Position numbers and translations under genes: made by a program. Below the pieces are notes generated by a model. It saw nothing but the letters and a program-made list of their open reading frames with translations, was not told the origin of the DNA and ran no database searches. Of a stretch of DNA of 64,000 nucleotides, positions 8,353 through 17,797 are shown piece after piece (positions within the stretch are counted from its first letter, which is position 1; each line of letters starts with the position of its first letter). The stretch is taken from assembly GCA_020425605.1 (NCBI GenBank), contig JAGQRH010000002.1:156592-220591 (forward strand), in the 5' to 3' direction. Source of the DNA: Planctomycetota bacterium (GTDB lineage: Bacteria; Planctomycetota; UBA8742; UBA2392).

Positions 8353-11322
8353 CTAGCTGATCGTGATGTTCGCGGGTACTGCCGTGCCTGCCCCGGTGTT
8401 GGTCTGAAGTGTTGCGCCGGTTGTGGTCACGTTGGCTCCGCCTGCGCCTTCTGCGTCGAGGCTGATGGTGCCCGCGGCGCCCGCCGCTGCGCCGCCATTG
8501 GCCCTCAGGGTCACGCCGGAACTGACGGTGATCTTGCCGCCCGTGCTGGTCGAGCCGGCCGAGATGCTGCCGCCGCTGCCGCCGGTTGTGGTTCCTGCAC
8601 CGCCATTCGCGGTGACGTTTCCGCCGATGGTTACCAGACCCGTGCCGTCGTTGTCAAAGGATAGACCGCCGCCGTCCCCGCCCGTAACCCCGGTGCCGCC
8701 GTTGGCCGTGATCACCGCGTAGGAGCGAAGGAACAGCACGCCGCCGTAGATGCTTGAGCCGCCAGCGTTGCCGCCGTTGCCTGCGCCGGCGCCGTTGCCG
8801 CCATTGAGTGTCCAGGTGCCTCGGTACTCGGCCTCGCCGGTCTGCGAGGTGTTGCCGTACCAGTAGGGCCAGAACTCAATGGTGCCGCCGTCTGCGCCGT
8901 TGCCGTTGCCGAGACCTGCGCCGCCGTTGAGCGTGATGCTGCTGTTCACGTACAGGTAGGCGCCGCGACCGTCATCCGCGCTGCCGTCGGTGTCAGTGTA
9001 CGAGAAGACGTTGCCGCCGCTGCCGCCGCCGCCAGTACCGGTACCGCCGTTGGCGACGATCGTCGTGATAATGTCGATGTTGTGCTCGGTCGTGTAGATC
9101 TGGAAGGTGCCTGCATCTCCACCCAGGCCGGTGCCCGAGAGTGTTGCGCCGTTGCCGCCGCTCAGCGTGTACGTGCCGCCGGTAACGGTGGCCTCAGAGT
9201 CGAGGTTGTCGCCGAACACCATGCCGCCCGCCCCGCCGTCGCCCTGCTCTGAGTTGCCGCCGAGCGCCGTGAACGTGAACTTGTTGGCGAGGAAGTAACC
9301 AAGCTGCGGTATGTAGAACACGACTACTCCTCCAGTGCCGCCGTCACCGTTCGTTCCCGTACCCAGCCCGCCATTGGCAGTGAATGTTCCGTCAATTTCA
9401 AACGAACCAGGTCCACTGAACTGGATACCGCCGCCATCGCCGCCCGTCGAGCTGCCGGAGCCGCCGTTGGCGATGAGCGCGTTGGTGGTCAGACGCAGGA
9501 TGGAAATCTGGCCCCCCGAGGCGGCCTGGATACCGCCGCCGTTGCCGCCCGTGCCCGTTGCGCCGCCCGCGTTGCCGCCGGAAAGGTCGCCGCCGACGGT
9601 GATGTCCAGTCCGCTCGTTTCGGTAATCAACGAAAACTGCATCCCTACAAATGCGCCATTGCCGGCCGTATTGCCGTTGGGTGCGTCGCCGCCGGTGCCA
9701 GTAATGTCGAGCGTCAGACCTTCGCCGGTGACTCCGCCCACGTTGTAGCAGCCCAGGGTGAGATTGCCGGCATTGCCGGCTGCGCCCGCCGCCGCCGAGG
9801 CGTCGCCGCCCGAGATGTCGCCGGTGATCGTGTTGTTCTTGTGTTCACCGTAGAAGATGATCGTGCCGCCGCCCCCGCCGCCGCCCATGGTTGTGCCGTT
9901 GCCGCCCAGCGCGGTCAGGTCAAAGCGGTTGTTCGCCGCCCAGCCGACCAGGATGAGCTGCCCGAAGCCGCCGCCGTTACCGGGGCCGCTGGTACCATTG
10001 CTGCCGTTGGCGGTTACTTCAAAGGTGCTGTTGACTGTCCAACCGTAGGCCGCTGCCTGTATAACGCCGCCGTTACCGGCCGAGGTCGTTCCCGCGCCGC
10101 CGTTGGCCGTAAACACGAAGGCGAAGCCTTCCACGTTGGCCCAGGGCGAGGTTGAGCTGGAGTTGTTGAATGTGCCGCCGTCGCCGCCCGTAGTTGCGCC
10201 GCTGCCGCCGTTGGCCTGGATCTGAAGGACGCCGCGGACGGTGCCCGCTGCATGCTGCACCACGCCGCCGGATCCACCGGTGCCGCTGGTGCTGTTGCCG
10301 CCATCGGCCTGGATCGGCGCGAACATGTTGACAAAGTCGCCGCCTTCCATGTTGAACGAGCCACCGCTGCCGCCTGTACCGGAGCCGCCGGTGCCGCCGC
10401 TGACGTTGACGCCCCAGTTGAATTCCGAGGTCTGATCCAGCGACTGTGCATAGGCCTCAATCTGTCCGCCGTTGCCGCCGTTCGTTGTGCCGTTGCCGCC
10501 TGTCGAGGTGAACTGGCCCGCAGCCACGTAGACGCCACGTTCACCAACGATCGAAACCTGCCCGCCGGACCCCGCGGTCGCCCCGGAGGAGCCGTTGGCC
10601 GCAACCGTACCTGTCAGGACAACACTTCCCGCATAGGAGTACAGGACGACCGTCCCGCCATCCTGGCCGGTTGCGCCGTTGGCGTTGATCGAGCCGGTAA
10701 CGACTACCCCACCTCCCGTGTTGTTCGCGGACGTGAGCTGGAAGTCGGGGCCCGTTGAGCCCGTACGGGTGGTAACAACGGCGCCGTCGATGCGCAGCAC
10801 GTCAGTGGCCAGGTTACCACGAATCACGATTTCATCGATCACGCCGGAAGCGGCGTCGCCAAGGGTGAGTGCAACGCCGGCCGGGACGTAGAAGTCCTGC
10901 CCGAACAGGTCAATGTATGCCGTGGTGCCGACGACGCTCAGCGCAGTGGCGCTGATACCGGCGAGTTCCGCGTAGGTGACGGTGTTGTCGGCGAGCACGC
11001 CCGCGGTCAGGAAGTTGTTGTCGACGCCCTGTGCGGTGCCGCCGGAGCGAAGTGCGCTGGAGTTCGATGCAAGGGCAACGTAGCCGCCGTCGCCGCCCGC
11101 ACCCGCGCTATTGTTACCACCATTCGCGCTAACGCGAATGACCATGCCGGCCAGGCTGGGCCGCGCCGTGGGCGCGCTCGGGAACTTGAGGCCGCCGCCG
11201 CCTCCGCCGCCTCCGTCATCGCCACCACCGCAACCGCCCAATAGCATCGAAAGGCCAAGGACAGCCACCGCTACGCCAAGTCCTGCCAGGCGGCGCTGGT
11301 GTCCTACAATCGAAACATCCAT
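8353..11322 (-). CDS. large Gly/Asn-rich repeat lipoprotein (adhesin-like)
   Basis: The 989-residue product has a lipoprotein signal with Leu-Gly-Gly-Cys at about residue 31, followed by a Gly/Asp linker. The rest is mainly tandem repeats built on a core like 'ANGGxGTxxGGxGGxI', about 18-20 times at 35-45 residue spacing. Such Gly-rich repeats usually form stacked beta solenoids on the cell surface. No enzymatic motif is seen and there is no recognised C-terminal anchor. The ATG at 11322 is preferred over starts further upstream because GGAGA lies 6 nt before it and the signal peptide follows. High repeat content makes recombination or assembly collapse possible. It shares a terminator with the convergent gene. 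Confidence 0.8.
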   Translation of the reverse strand: MDVSIVGHQRRLAGLGVAVAVLGLSMLLGGCGGGDDGGGGGGGGLKFPSAPTARPSLAGMVIRVSANGGNNSAGAGGDGGYVALASNSSALRSGGTAQGVDNNFLTAGVLADNTVTYAELAGISATALSVVGTTAYIDLFGQDFYVPAGVALTLGDAASGVIDEIVIRGNLATDVLRIDGAVVTTRTGSTGPDFQLTSANNTGGGVVVTGSINANGATGQDGGTVVLYSYAGSVVLTGTVAANGSSGATAGSGGQVSIVGERGVYVAAGQFTSTGGNGTTNGGNGGQIEAYAQSLDQTSEFNWGVNVSGGTGGSGTGGSGGSFNMEGGDFVNMFAPIQADGGNSTSGTGGSGGVVQHAAGTVRGVLQIQANGGSGATTGGDGGTFNNSSSTSPWANVEGFAFVFTANGGAGTTSAGNGGVIQAAAYGWTVNSTFEVTANGSNGTSGPGNGGGFGQLILVGWAANNRFDLTALGGNGTTMGGGGGGGTIIFYGEHKNNTITGDISGGDASAAAGAAGNAGNLTLGCYNVGGVTGEGLTLDITGTGGDAPNGNTAGNGAFVGMQFSLITETSGLDITVGGDLSGGNAGGATGTGGNGGGIQAASGGQISILRLTTNALIANGGSGSSTGGDGGGIQFSGPGSFEIDGTFTANGGLGTGTNGDGGTGGVVVFYIPQLGYFLANKFTFTALGGNSEQGDGGAGGMVFGDNLDSEATVTGGTYTLSGGNGATLSGTGLGGDAGTFQIYTTEHNIDIITTIVANGGTGTGGGGSGGNVFSYTDTDGSADDGRGAYLYVNSSITLNGGAGLGNGNGADGGTIEFWPYWYGNTSQTGEAEYRGTWTLNGGNGAGAGNGGNAGGSSIYGGVLFLRSYAVITANGGTGVTGGDGGGLSFDNDGTGLVTIGGNVTANGGAGTTTGGSGGSISAGSTSTGGKITVSSGVTLRANGGAAAGAAGTISLDAEGAGGANVTTTGATLQTNTGAGTAVPANITIS

Positions 11323-11801
11323 AGATCTTCTCCGGTGGGGCAAACGAGCAGCCACCCCAAGCAGCTCTCGCGTGCCGATACGAAATGTCAGGTAATCGGC
11401 CGAATATGTAGCTGGGACGGGCTGAAGAGTCAAGATTGCCGGAGCTCGGCCACGGGACAACGGTCCCATAAGACTATTAATAGCAGTAGGTTAACCATAG
11501 TGATTGGAAGCACAATATGGTGATACTGTATGTGCCACATATGAAGTACATCACTGCCCATTATATTGGGCTGTGCAAAATGACACACAAGTGGGCCAAT
11601 TTGTACTCAATATGCTAGTCCAAATGTGAGACAAGTTCGTGACGTGGCTGTCTGGATTCGTGCGGTTCCGCTCCGTCCTGCCGCATGCCCTCTGTCAGGA
11701 TGGCGAATCGCAGGCCGTCGCGCGTCTGCCTTCCGGGTATTGGTGGGCCCCCCGCGGGTGTTAGACTGCTGGACGCAGGTATTGACGGGTAAAGGGATAC
11801 C
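11323..11801. promoter_or_regulatory. AT-rich divergent intergenic region with a near-palindrome
   Basis: About 480 bp separate the adhesin-like gene from pepP with no coding frame I trust. The part from 11470 to 11630 is clearly AT-richer than the surroundings and probably holds promoters. It contains a 16-bp near-palindrome, GCCCA-ttatat-TGGGC, at 11556-11571, a possible operator. pepP has a ribosome binding site (AAAGGG) before its ATG. Confidence 0.4.
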
Positions 11802-13196
11802 ATGAGTGCAGAATTCGATGCGGGCGTGTTCAAGCGTCGCCGGGATGAGCTGATCAAACGCATGCAGGACGGAGTTGCGATCTTTCCGTCCGCGCCGGAC
11901 TACCTGCGCAATGGCGACGTGCACCACAACTACCGCCAGCATTCGGACTTCTATTACCTCACCGGCTTTGAAGAGGCCGGCTCACTTGCCCTCGTCATCA
12001 AGGGCCACGCCCAGCATCAGCTGGTGCTGTTCGTTCCCAAGCGTGACAAGATGATGGAGATCTGGAACGGCCGTCGCGCAGGACCGGAAGGCGCGACGAA
12101 GCAGTACGGCGCCGACGCTGCCTTTACGCTCGATGAGATCGACGAGAAGGTCCCCGAGTACCTTCGTGACGTGCAGCGCCTGTACGTGCACCTCGGCGAC
12201 AGCGACCACTTCGACGAGCGCGTGATGGGCTGGCTGAATCGCGTGCGCGCCATGAAGCGCCAGGGCTTCAACGCGCCCAGCGAAATGCACGATCCCAGTG
12301 AAATCGTGCACGAGATGCGCCTGATCAAGAACGACGACGACCTGCGGTTTCACCGCAAGGCATGCGAAATCACGGCCGCGGCCCACAACGCCGGCATGCG
12401 CGCCACTCGCCCCGGCATGTACGAGTACGAAGTGCAGGCCGCGATCGAGTTCGAGTTCCGCAGGGGCGGCAGCCGCCGCAACGGCTACCCCAGCATCGTG
12501 GCGGGCGGCGACAACGCCAACATTCTGCACTACGGCGAAAACAACATGGTACTGAACGACGGCGACTTGCTGTTGGTCGACGCCGGCGCCGAATACGGCA
12601 TGTACAGCGCCGACATCACCCGCACCTGGCCCGTGAACGGCAAGTTCAGCGAGCCGCAAGCCGAGATCTATAACCTCGTGCTGCGCTCACAGCTCGCGGC
12701 GATCGAGAAGGTCCGCGAGGGCTACACCTTCCGCGACAACCACGACACGGCTATCGAAGTTCTGACCGAGGGCCTGGTCGCGCTCGGGCTGCTGGAAGGT
12801 AAGCCCGCCGACATCATCGCGGCGCAGAAGCAGTGGGATGAAGACCTCAAGGCCAAGAAGGTCGATCCCAAGAAGGACAAGGCCCCCCGCACCTACCGCG
12901 AGTTTTACATGCACAACACCGGCCACTGGCTCGGCATGGATGTCCACGACGTCGGCAAATACAAGGACGGCGAGGACTGGGTGCCGCTGCGCGCCGGCTG
13001 CGTTTTGACCGTTGAGCCGGGGCTTTACATCGCGGCCGACCGCGACGACGTGCCCGAGAAATACCGCGGCATCGGCGTGCGGATTGAGGATGACGTGCTG
13101 GTCACCAAGGGGGAGCCCGACGTCATGACCAAAGACGCCGTGAAGACCGTCGAGGACATTGAAGCGCTGATGGAAGAAGCCAAAGCGACGGCGTGA
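11802..13196 (+). CDS. pepP: Xaa-Pro aminopeptidase (M24B family)
   Basis: This metallopeptidase removes an N-terminal residue that precedes proline. The 464-residue product has the aminopeptidase P N-terminal domain (YRQHSDFYYLTGF, FVPKRDKMMEIWNGRR) and a C-terminal pita-bread domain. Metal ligands of the family are visible: Asp in LLVDAGAEYG and ADITRTWPV, His in HNTGHWLGMDVHDVG, Glu in LTVEPGLYI and in RIEDDVLVT. It has an insertion of about 25 residues rich in Lys/Asp (EDLKAKKVDPKKDK) before the metal-binding His. Cytoplasmic. No operon partner is obvious, though the HAD gene follows 75 bp later. Confidence 0.95.
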   Translation: MSAEFDAGVFKRRRDELIKRMQDGVAIFPSAPDYLRNGDVHHNYRQHSDFYYLTGFEEAGSLALVIKGHAQHQLVLFVPKRDKMMEIWNGRRAGPEGATKQYGADAAFTLDEIDEKVPEYLRDVQRLYVHLGDSDHFDERVMGWLNRVRAMKRQGFNAPSEMHDPSEIVHEMRLIKNDDDLRFHRKACEITAAAHNAGMRATRPGMYEYEVQAAIEFEFRRGGSRRNGYPSIVAGGDNANILHYGENNMVLNDGDLLLVDAGAEYGMYSADITRTWPVNGKFSEPQAEIYNLVLRSQLAAIEKVREGYTFRDNHDTAIEVLTEGLVALGLLEGKPADIIAAQKQWDEDLKAKKVDPKKDKAPRTYREFYMHNTGHWLGMDVHDVGKYKDGEDWVPLRAGCVLTVEPGLYIAADRDDVPEKYRGIGVRIEDDVLVTKGEPDVMTKDAVKTVEDIEALMEEAKATA

Positions 13197-13271
13197 GGTA
13201 GTTGTCAGTTCTGAGTTGTCGGCGAGCACAACCCTGTGGCACTGACTACCGGCAGCTGGCAACCGACGACT

Positions 13272-13925
13272 ATGTTTAAAGCGATTCTCTGGGACATGGA
13301 CGGCACGATCGTCGACACGGAACGTGTCGTCTGGACCGTGATGCAGCAGGCGTTTCGCGACGCCAAGCAGATCGAGTTGCCGGAGACGCTGTTCGAGTCG
13401 CTGCTCGGCCAGAGCGAGATGGACTTCTACCGCCACATGGTCGAGCGCTTCTCGCTGACCGAGGGCGACGTGCAGGCGATCCGCCTTGCATTCGACCGCG
13501 ACTACATCCCGATGCTCGCCAATGTGCCAGCCCTGCCCGGCGCGCTGCAAAGCATCGCCGAATTCCACGCGCGCGCGCCGCAGGCATTGGTCACCGGCAG
13601 CACCAGCGCCCAGGCCGCCGCCGTACTGGATGCCCTCAACATCCGTGAACGCTTTGCCCACGTCATTGCCTGTGACCAGTACGAGCGCGGCAAGCCGGAC
13701 CCGGAGCCGTTCCTGCTTGCAGCTTCGCGCCTCGGCGTCGAGCCGGACGTGTGCCTGGTACTCGAAGACTCACCCAGCGGCGTGACCGCTGCGAAGAAGG
13801 CCGGCATGAAGGTGGTCGGCATACATGAGGGCAACAAGGGCAAGTACGACATCAAGCACGCCGACCTCGAGGTCGACTCACTGGTCGACCTCAACTGGGA
13901 CAGGCTGATCTCACACTTCGAGTAG
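13272..13925 (+). CDS. HAD-superfamily phosphatase (beta-phosphoglucomutase-like)
   Basis: The 217-residue product has all HAD motifs: DMDGTIVDTE near the N-terminus (nucleophile and acid Asp), Thr/Ser in VTGSTSAQ, Lys in RGKPDPEPFL, and EDSPSGVTAAKKAGM with the acidic pair. A helical cap lies between motif I and II. This layout is typical of phosphoglycolate phosphatase, beta-phosphoglucomutase and related sugar phosphatases. The substrate cannot be named. The ATG at 13272 begins immediately before the first strand; an upstream in-frame ATG at 13236 would add 12 non-conserved residues. Confidence 0.9.
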   Translation: MFKAILWDMDGTIVDTERVVWTVMQQAFRDAKQIELPETLFESLLGQSEMDFYRHMVERFSLTEGDVQAIRLAFDRDYIPMLANVPALPGALQSIAEFHARAPQALVTGSTSAQAAAVLDALNIRERFAHVIACDQYERGKPDPEPFLLAASRLGVEPDVCLVLEDSPSGVTAAKKAGMKVVGIHEGNKGKYDIKHADLEVDSLVDLNWDRLISHFE

Positions 13926-13966
13926 CATGGCCATCGCGGCCACGTCGTTTCCGTCGCCCGCGGATG

Positions 13967-16324
13967 CTACGCGCGCCTGCGCCTAGAGACCACGAGGGCA
14001 AGCAGCGGAAGAATCGCCGCCAGCCATGACGCGTTGGATGCGGCCGTGCAACTGGCGCCCCGGTCTTCGGGAATGCTCTTGGTGCCGCCGCCAATCTGCC
14101 CGCCGAGTCCGACCGACTTGGTGGTCGCACCGGGGCTGCTGGCGTCCACACTGCCGGTCTGTCCAGCCGCCATGCTTGGCACATAGCGCACGAAGATGGT
14201 TGTCGTCGCAAGTGTACCGGCTGACGGCGTCAGCGAGAACGAGCTCGTGAAGCCTGAGCCGGACGTAAGCGAGATTTCGAAATCCGTCGACGCCGTGAGC
14301 GTAACATTGCCCAGCAGGTTGCTGCCGGAAACGGTAAAGCTGCGCTCACCGGAGGGCACACCGATGCTCTGAGCATTGAACGACAGGCTCGCGGTAGAAA
14401 GCGAAATGCTCGGTGGCGGAGCAATCGTGCCGCTGAGTGCGACCTGCTTTGTCGTCGCCAGGTTGCTGGTGCAGTCGATGTTTCCGCTCGCAGAAGCCGA
14501 CCCGCCAAGATAGCGAACGAACACCTGCGTGGTTGCTACAACGCCGGCGCTGGGGGTCAGCGAGATGCTGGTTGTGTAGCCGCTGCCGCTGGTGAGTGTG
14601 AATTCGAAGCCCGTCGGCGCGGTAAGGTCAATGTTGCCACCGAGGTACTGGCCTGAAACCGTGAACATCTGCTCCGCCGACGGCGCACCCAGGCTGGGTG
14701 AAACAAGCGTGAGCGAACTCGGGGCCACCGTCGTGACCGGGGCATTGGTTACCGTGCCATTGAGCGCGACGTTCTGTGAAGCCGCGCCGGCAACGTTCGT
14801 GATGTTGCCCGTCGCGCCGAGCGTGGTAGGCGTGTAGCGGACATAGATGGTGGTAGGTGCCACGGTGCCGCTACTTGGCGTCAGCGTCAGGCCGCTGGTG
14901 AACGTGCCGCCGCTGGTCTGGCTGACGGCGAAGTCTGCGGGCGCGGTGATCGCGATGTTGCTGGAAAGGTTGTAGCCGGAGACGCTGTAGCTCTGCTCGG
15001 CGGATGCTACGCCGAGCCTTGCAGCGGCCAGATTGAGCGTCGTCGGGTTGCAGAACACGGCCGGGTTGGTGCTGACCGTGCCGATCACGTTTACGGGTGA
15101 GTCCACGATGCCGCCGGAGGCATGCGTGACATTGCCGCTCGCACCGCTGGCGCCGCTCGGGTTGAATCGCACGAACACCGAGGTTGCCGCCAGCGTGCCG
15201 CCGCTGGGCGTCAGCTGCACACTTGTACCGAATCCGCTGCCCGAGCTAAGCGACACCTGGAACTCGGAGGGTGCCGTCACCGTCACGTTGCCTACCAGGC
15301 GTACGCCCGAAACAGTGTACGACTGCGAGCTTGACGGAGTGCCGGGCGAAGGGCTGTTGAACACGCTCATCGCGGAGCTGACTGTCAGCACCGGCCCGCC
15401 GCCGACCTGCTGGAACTCGAAATTCAGCTCGCCGCTGCCGCGGCCTGAAGAGAAATCCACCTCGAGATTGGTCGTGCCGACGGTGATGGTGCGCGCGGCG
15501 GTGCCGCTGAAGCTGCCGCCGCTGCAGGACAGGTTGGTCGTCCCGGCATTGACCTGCATCATGTACATGCCGCCGGTTGTGGTCTGGACGCTGCCGCTGG
15601 TCGAGCCTGTGGCGCTGACGGTCACGCCGCTCAGGCCTTCGCCCTGGTCGTAGCGCCCGTTGTTGTTGGCGTCGTTGTAGACGAATCCGGTCAGCCAGAC
15701 CGGGTCCGTGTCGCGGCGGCCCGTGTGGATGGCCCAGTACGCGGCGGCATTCACACCCGACTGCCAGCCAAGTCCTTCTGCATATCCGGTGCCGATTTCG
15801 CGGAACGTTGCGTTGAACGCCGTCATTCCAAGCATGTGGTAGCGGTGCCCGGGCGGGCTCACGCCCTGGTCAATGATCAATGCCTTGAGTGCGGCATTCG
15901 GCGCATAGCTGATGCTGCTGCCGCTGGTCCCAACCACAGCCAGCGACTCGATGTAGTTGTTGTTGCCTGGAAAGCTCGAATCGAGCGGGTAGCCGGCGTT
16001 CAGTGCCATCTGGTTCGGCCAGTCGCCGGTTACCTGGCTCTGGTGGCCGAAGTAGCCGTTGGTGGCCATTTCGTCGGCGTGAAAGCGGGCCGAATTCACC
16101 AGGTTGAGGTTCAGCGCCAGTGGCGGCTGCGGCGTTGCGCCGACGATCAGCCCGCTGAGGCTATTCTCAGCGTCGTAGCGGTCAGGGTTCTGCCGCGCGC
16201 GGTTGAGTTCATAGATGAATGCGGCTTCGGTTGCCGTCGGCTGCTGCGGACCGGAAGTCTGCGCGCTGGCGATTGCAGGAAACACAACCAGCGCAATCAG
16301 TGTGGCGATGCGAAGAACAGGCAT
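13967..16324 (-). CDS. secreted CAP-domain protein with Ig-like repeats and C-terminal sorting tail
   Basis: The 785-residue product has a signal peptide (MPVLRIATLIALVVFPAIASAQ). A CAP/SCP domain over about residues 30-190 follows (AFIYELNRARQNP, FHADEMATNGYFGHQ, PPGHRYHMLGM). Next come a short SdrD-B-like linker (DANNNGRYDQGEGLSGV) and about five ~95-residue Ig-like repeats, each with an 'SLTPSAGxxATTxIFVRY' core. The end is Cys-Thr-Ala-Ala, a hydrophobic stretch and SRRRRA, like a MYXO-CTERM-type sorting signal. The ATG at 16324 is chosen because the signal peptide starts there and GGGGGG precedes it. Probably surface-exposed. The CAP domain's target is unknown. Confidence 0.85.
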   Translation of the reverse strand: MPVLRIATLIALVVFPAIASAQTSGPQQPTATEAAFIYELNRARQNPDRYDAENSLSGLIVGATPQPPLALNLNLVNSARFHADEMATNGYFGHQSQVTGDWPNQMALNAGYPLDSSFPGNNNYIESLAVVGTSGSSISYAPNAALKALIIDQGVSPPGHRYHMLGMTAFNATFREIGTGYAEGLGWQSGVNAAAYWAIHTGRRDTDPVWLTGFVYNDANNNGRYDQGEGLSGVTVSATGSTSGSVQTTTGGMYMMQVNAGTTNLSCSGGSFSGTAARTITVGTTNLEVDFSSGRGSGELNFEFQQVGGGPVLTVSSAMSVFNSPSPGTPSSSQSYTVSGVRLVGNVTVTAPSEFQVSLSSGSGFGTSVQLTPSGGTLAATSVFVRFNPSGASGASGNVTHASGGIVDSPVNVIGTVSTNPAVFCNPTTLNLAAARLGVASAEQSYSVSGYNLSSNIAITAPADFAVSQTSGGTFTSGLTLTPSSGTVAPTTIYVRYTPTTLGATGNITNVAGAASQNVALNGTVTNAPVTTVAPSSLTLVSPSLGAPSAEQMFTVSGQYLGGNIDLTAPTGFEFTLTSGSGYTTSISLTPSAGVVATTQVFVRYLGGSASASGNIDCTSNLATTKQVALSGTIAPPPSISLSTASLSFNAQSIGVPSGERSFTVSGSNLLGNVTLTASTDFEISLTSGSGFTSSFSLTPSAGTLATTTIFVRYVPSMAAGQTGSVDASSPGATTKSVGLGGQIGGGTKSIPEDRGASCTAASNASWLAAILPLLALVVSRRRRA

Positions 16325-16478
16325 GTCCCCCCCGAGCGCCCAGCTTGTGAGAACAGTGCGATTAAGGGTAGCCGAACGCGGGGCGTGTGGCAAACGCGTA
16401 CGCTGGCTCCAAAGCCGTGCCGCGCTTGTAATCGCCCGGCTGCCGGCCGGGGCGCACTATGGGCGCAGGAGGTTAGCC

Positions 16479-16832
16479 ATGAGAATGCGAATCGACATGA
16501 AACTGCCCGAAGCCATCGTGATCTATGTCGGCGGCCACGTTCATGCCGTCGACCCGATGAGCGGCAACACGCTCTGGAGCACGCGCCTGCCGAAGACCTA
16601 CAAGCAAAGCATCGGCACCGTGCTGCTGGAGGGCGATGTGGTGCTGGCCGGAGTCGGGGGCCGACTGTACTGCCTGGACATCTATGACGGCCGCCTGATC
16701 TGGATGAACGAGATGCCGGGGATGGGACTCGGGATGGTGGCGGTGGCGACGCCGTCGAACTCGGCCGACGGATCTGCGCAATCGGCCCAGCAGGCGGCGT
16801 ACATGCATGCTGCGGGTGCGGCCGCCGTGTAG
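16479..16832 (+). CDS. short PQQ-like beta-propeller protein
   Basis: The 117-residue product contains about two blades of a PQQ/WD-like propeller: GGHVHAVDPMSGNTLWSTRLP and GGRLYCLDIYDGRLIWMNEMP. An Ala/Ser-rich tail without structure follows. A full propeller needs six to eight blades, so it must oligomerise, be a fragment, or act differently. The AGGAGG at 16467-16472 fixes the ATG at 16479. There is no signal peptide, so it is likely cytoplasmic. It is divergent from the CAP gene and converges with the next gene 2 bp away. Confidence 0.7.
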   Translation: MRMRIDMKLPEAIVIYVGGHVHAVDPMSGNTLWSTRLPKTYKQSIGTVLLEGDVVLAGVGGRLYCLDIYDGRLIWMNEMPGMGLGMVAVATPSNSADGSAQSAQQAAYMHAAGAAAV

Positions 16833-16834
16833 GA

Positions 16835-17692
16835 CTATTCCTTTTCCTCGGCCGTCACGCAGATGCCGCCTTCCAGCATCTCGACGCGGTCCCGGGCGAG
16901 TTGGTCGCGCAGGGTGGCCGGCAGGTCCGTTTCCGGGTCGCCGCCCGCCTTGGGACGGATCGCGTTCATGGTGATCACCGAGTTGATGCGAATGTCCGGC
17001 GCACCCGCCTCGAGACCGCCGGTGAATTGCAATTTCCAGCCCGCGGCGGCGGCAATCTTTTCCATCGCCTCACGCACGGTATTGTCGCGCAGGTGCAGCG
17101 CGACCGGATTGTCGCCGCTCGGCAGCACGTAGTCGGCATCAATTGCCTGGCAGAGAGTGCGCATGGCGATCACGGCGGATGTGCCGTTGCTGTAGTCCAG
17201 CTCGCCGGCGTCGGCGTCGAGCGGCGAGACCTGGCGGATGGACGACAGGTAGCTGAAGTTCAGCTCGGCCATCTTTGCGTCGCTGACGACGCGGCTCCAG
17301 TTCTCCTTGTCGCCGTTGTAGCTGTGGTGGTTCACGACCCAGGCATCGGTGTAGGTATCGGCGCTGCGCACACGCTCGCGCGTCACACTCCAGGTGGTCA
17401 TCGTCTTCTGGGCGGTCTTGCCGATGGTGTTGGACGACTCGAAATATTCGACCCATTCCATCGAGAAGCGCACGCCCCAGGCCTTTTCCCAGCCCGCGAT
17501 CTTTGCCTGCATCACATCCTGGCGCAGGCTGTGACGCGGCGCGTAGTCGTCGCGCGCCTTGACCGTCTCGGAGAATTCTTTCCAGTCGTCGTCCGAGATG
17601 GCGGCCAGTGAGTCGTCCTGCGCGGCAACGGTGCGGCTGGTAGCCGACAGGCCAAGCAGCGCGGCGAGCATGGCGAGGGCGATTACTTTCAT
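16835..17692 (-). CDS. exported protein with a secretin/TonB short N-terminal-like domain
   Basis: The 285-residue product has a signal peptide (MKVIALAMLAALLGLSATS). The middle is an unrecognised Trp/Asp-rich segment. Near the C-terminus, ALHLRDNTVREAMEKIAAAAGWKLQF resembles the STN/secretin short domain, which is built for protein-protein contacts at the outer membrane. No secretin is adjacent, so the role is open. The ATG at 17692 follows an AGGAGA ribosome binding site; the frame is open 12 codons further up but without signal-peptide features. Confidence 0.65.
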   Translation of the reverse strand: MKVIALAMLAALLGLSATSRTVAAQDDSLAAISDDDWKEFSETVKARDDYAPRHSLRQDVMQAKIAGWEKAWGVRFSMEWVEYFESSNTIGKTAQKTMTTWSVTRERVRSADTYTDAWVVNHHSYNGDKENWSRVVSDAKMAELNFSYLSSIRQVSPLDADAGELDYSNGTSAVIAMRTLCQAIDADYVLPSGDNPVALHLRDNTVREAMEKIAAAAGWKLQFTGGLEAGAPDIRINSVITMNAIRPKAGGDPETDLPATLRDQLARDRVEMLEGGICVTAEEKE

Positions 17693-17753
17693 GGCTGTCT
17701 CCTGTATGGGGCTGCCATTGTAACGCACGAGCCGACCAAATGGCCAAATGAGA

Positions 17754-17777
17754 CCGGGCGCGCCAAGGCGCGCCCGG
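17754..17777. terminator. hairpin downstream of the serpin gene
   Basis: An 11-bp perfect inverted repeat (CCGGGCGCGCC / GGCGCGCCCGG) lies 20 bp after the serpin stop codon. It has no T run on the minus side, so it is either a weak terminator or an mRNA-protecting hairpin. Confidence 0.5.
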
Positions 17778-17797
17778 GTGATTCCGGATCTTGCGTG

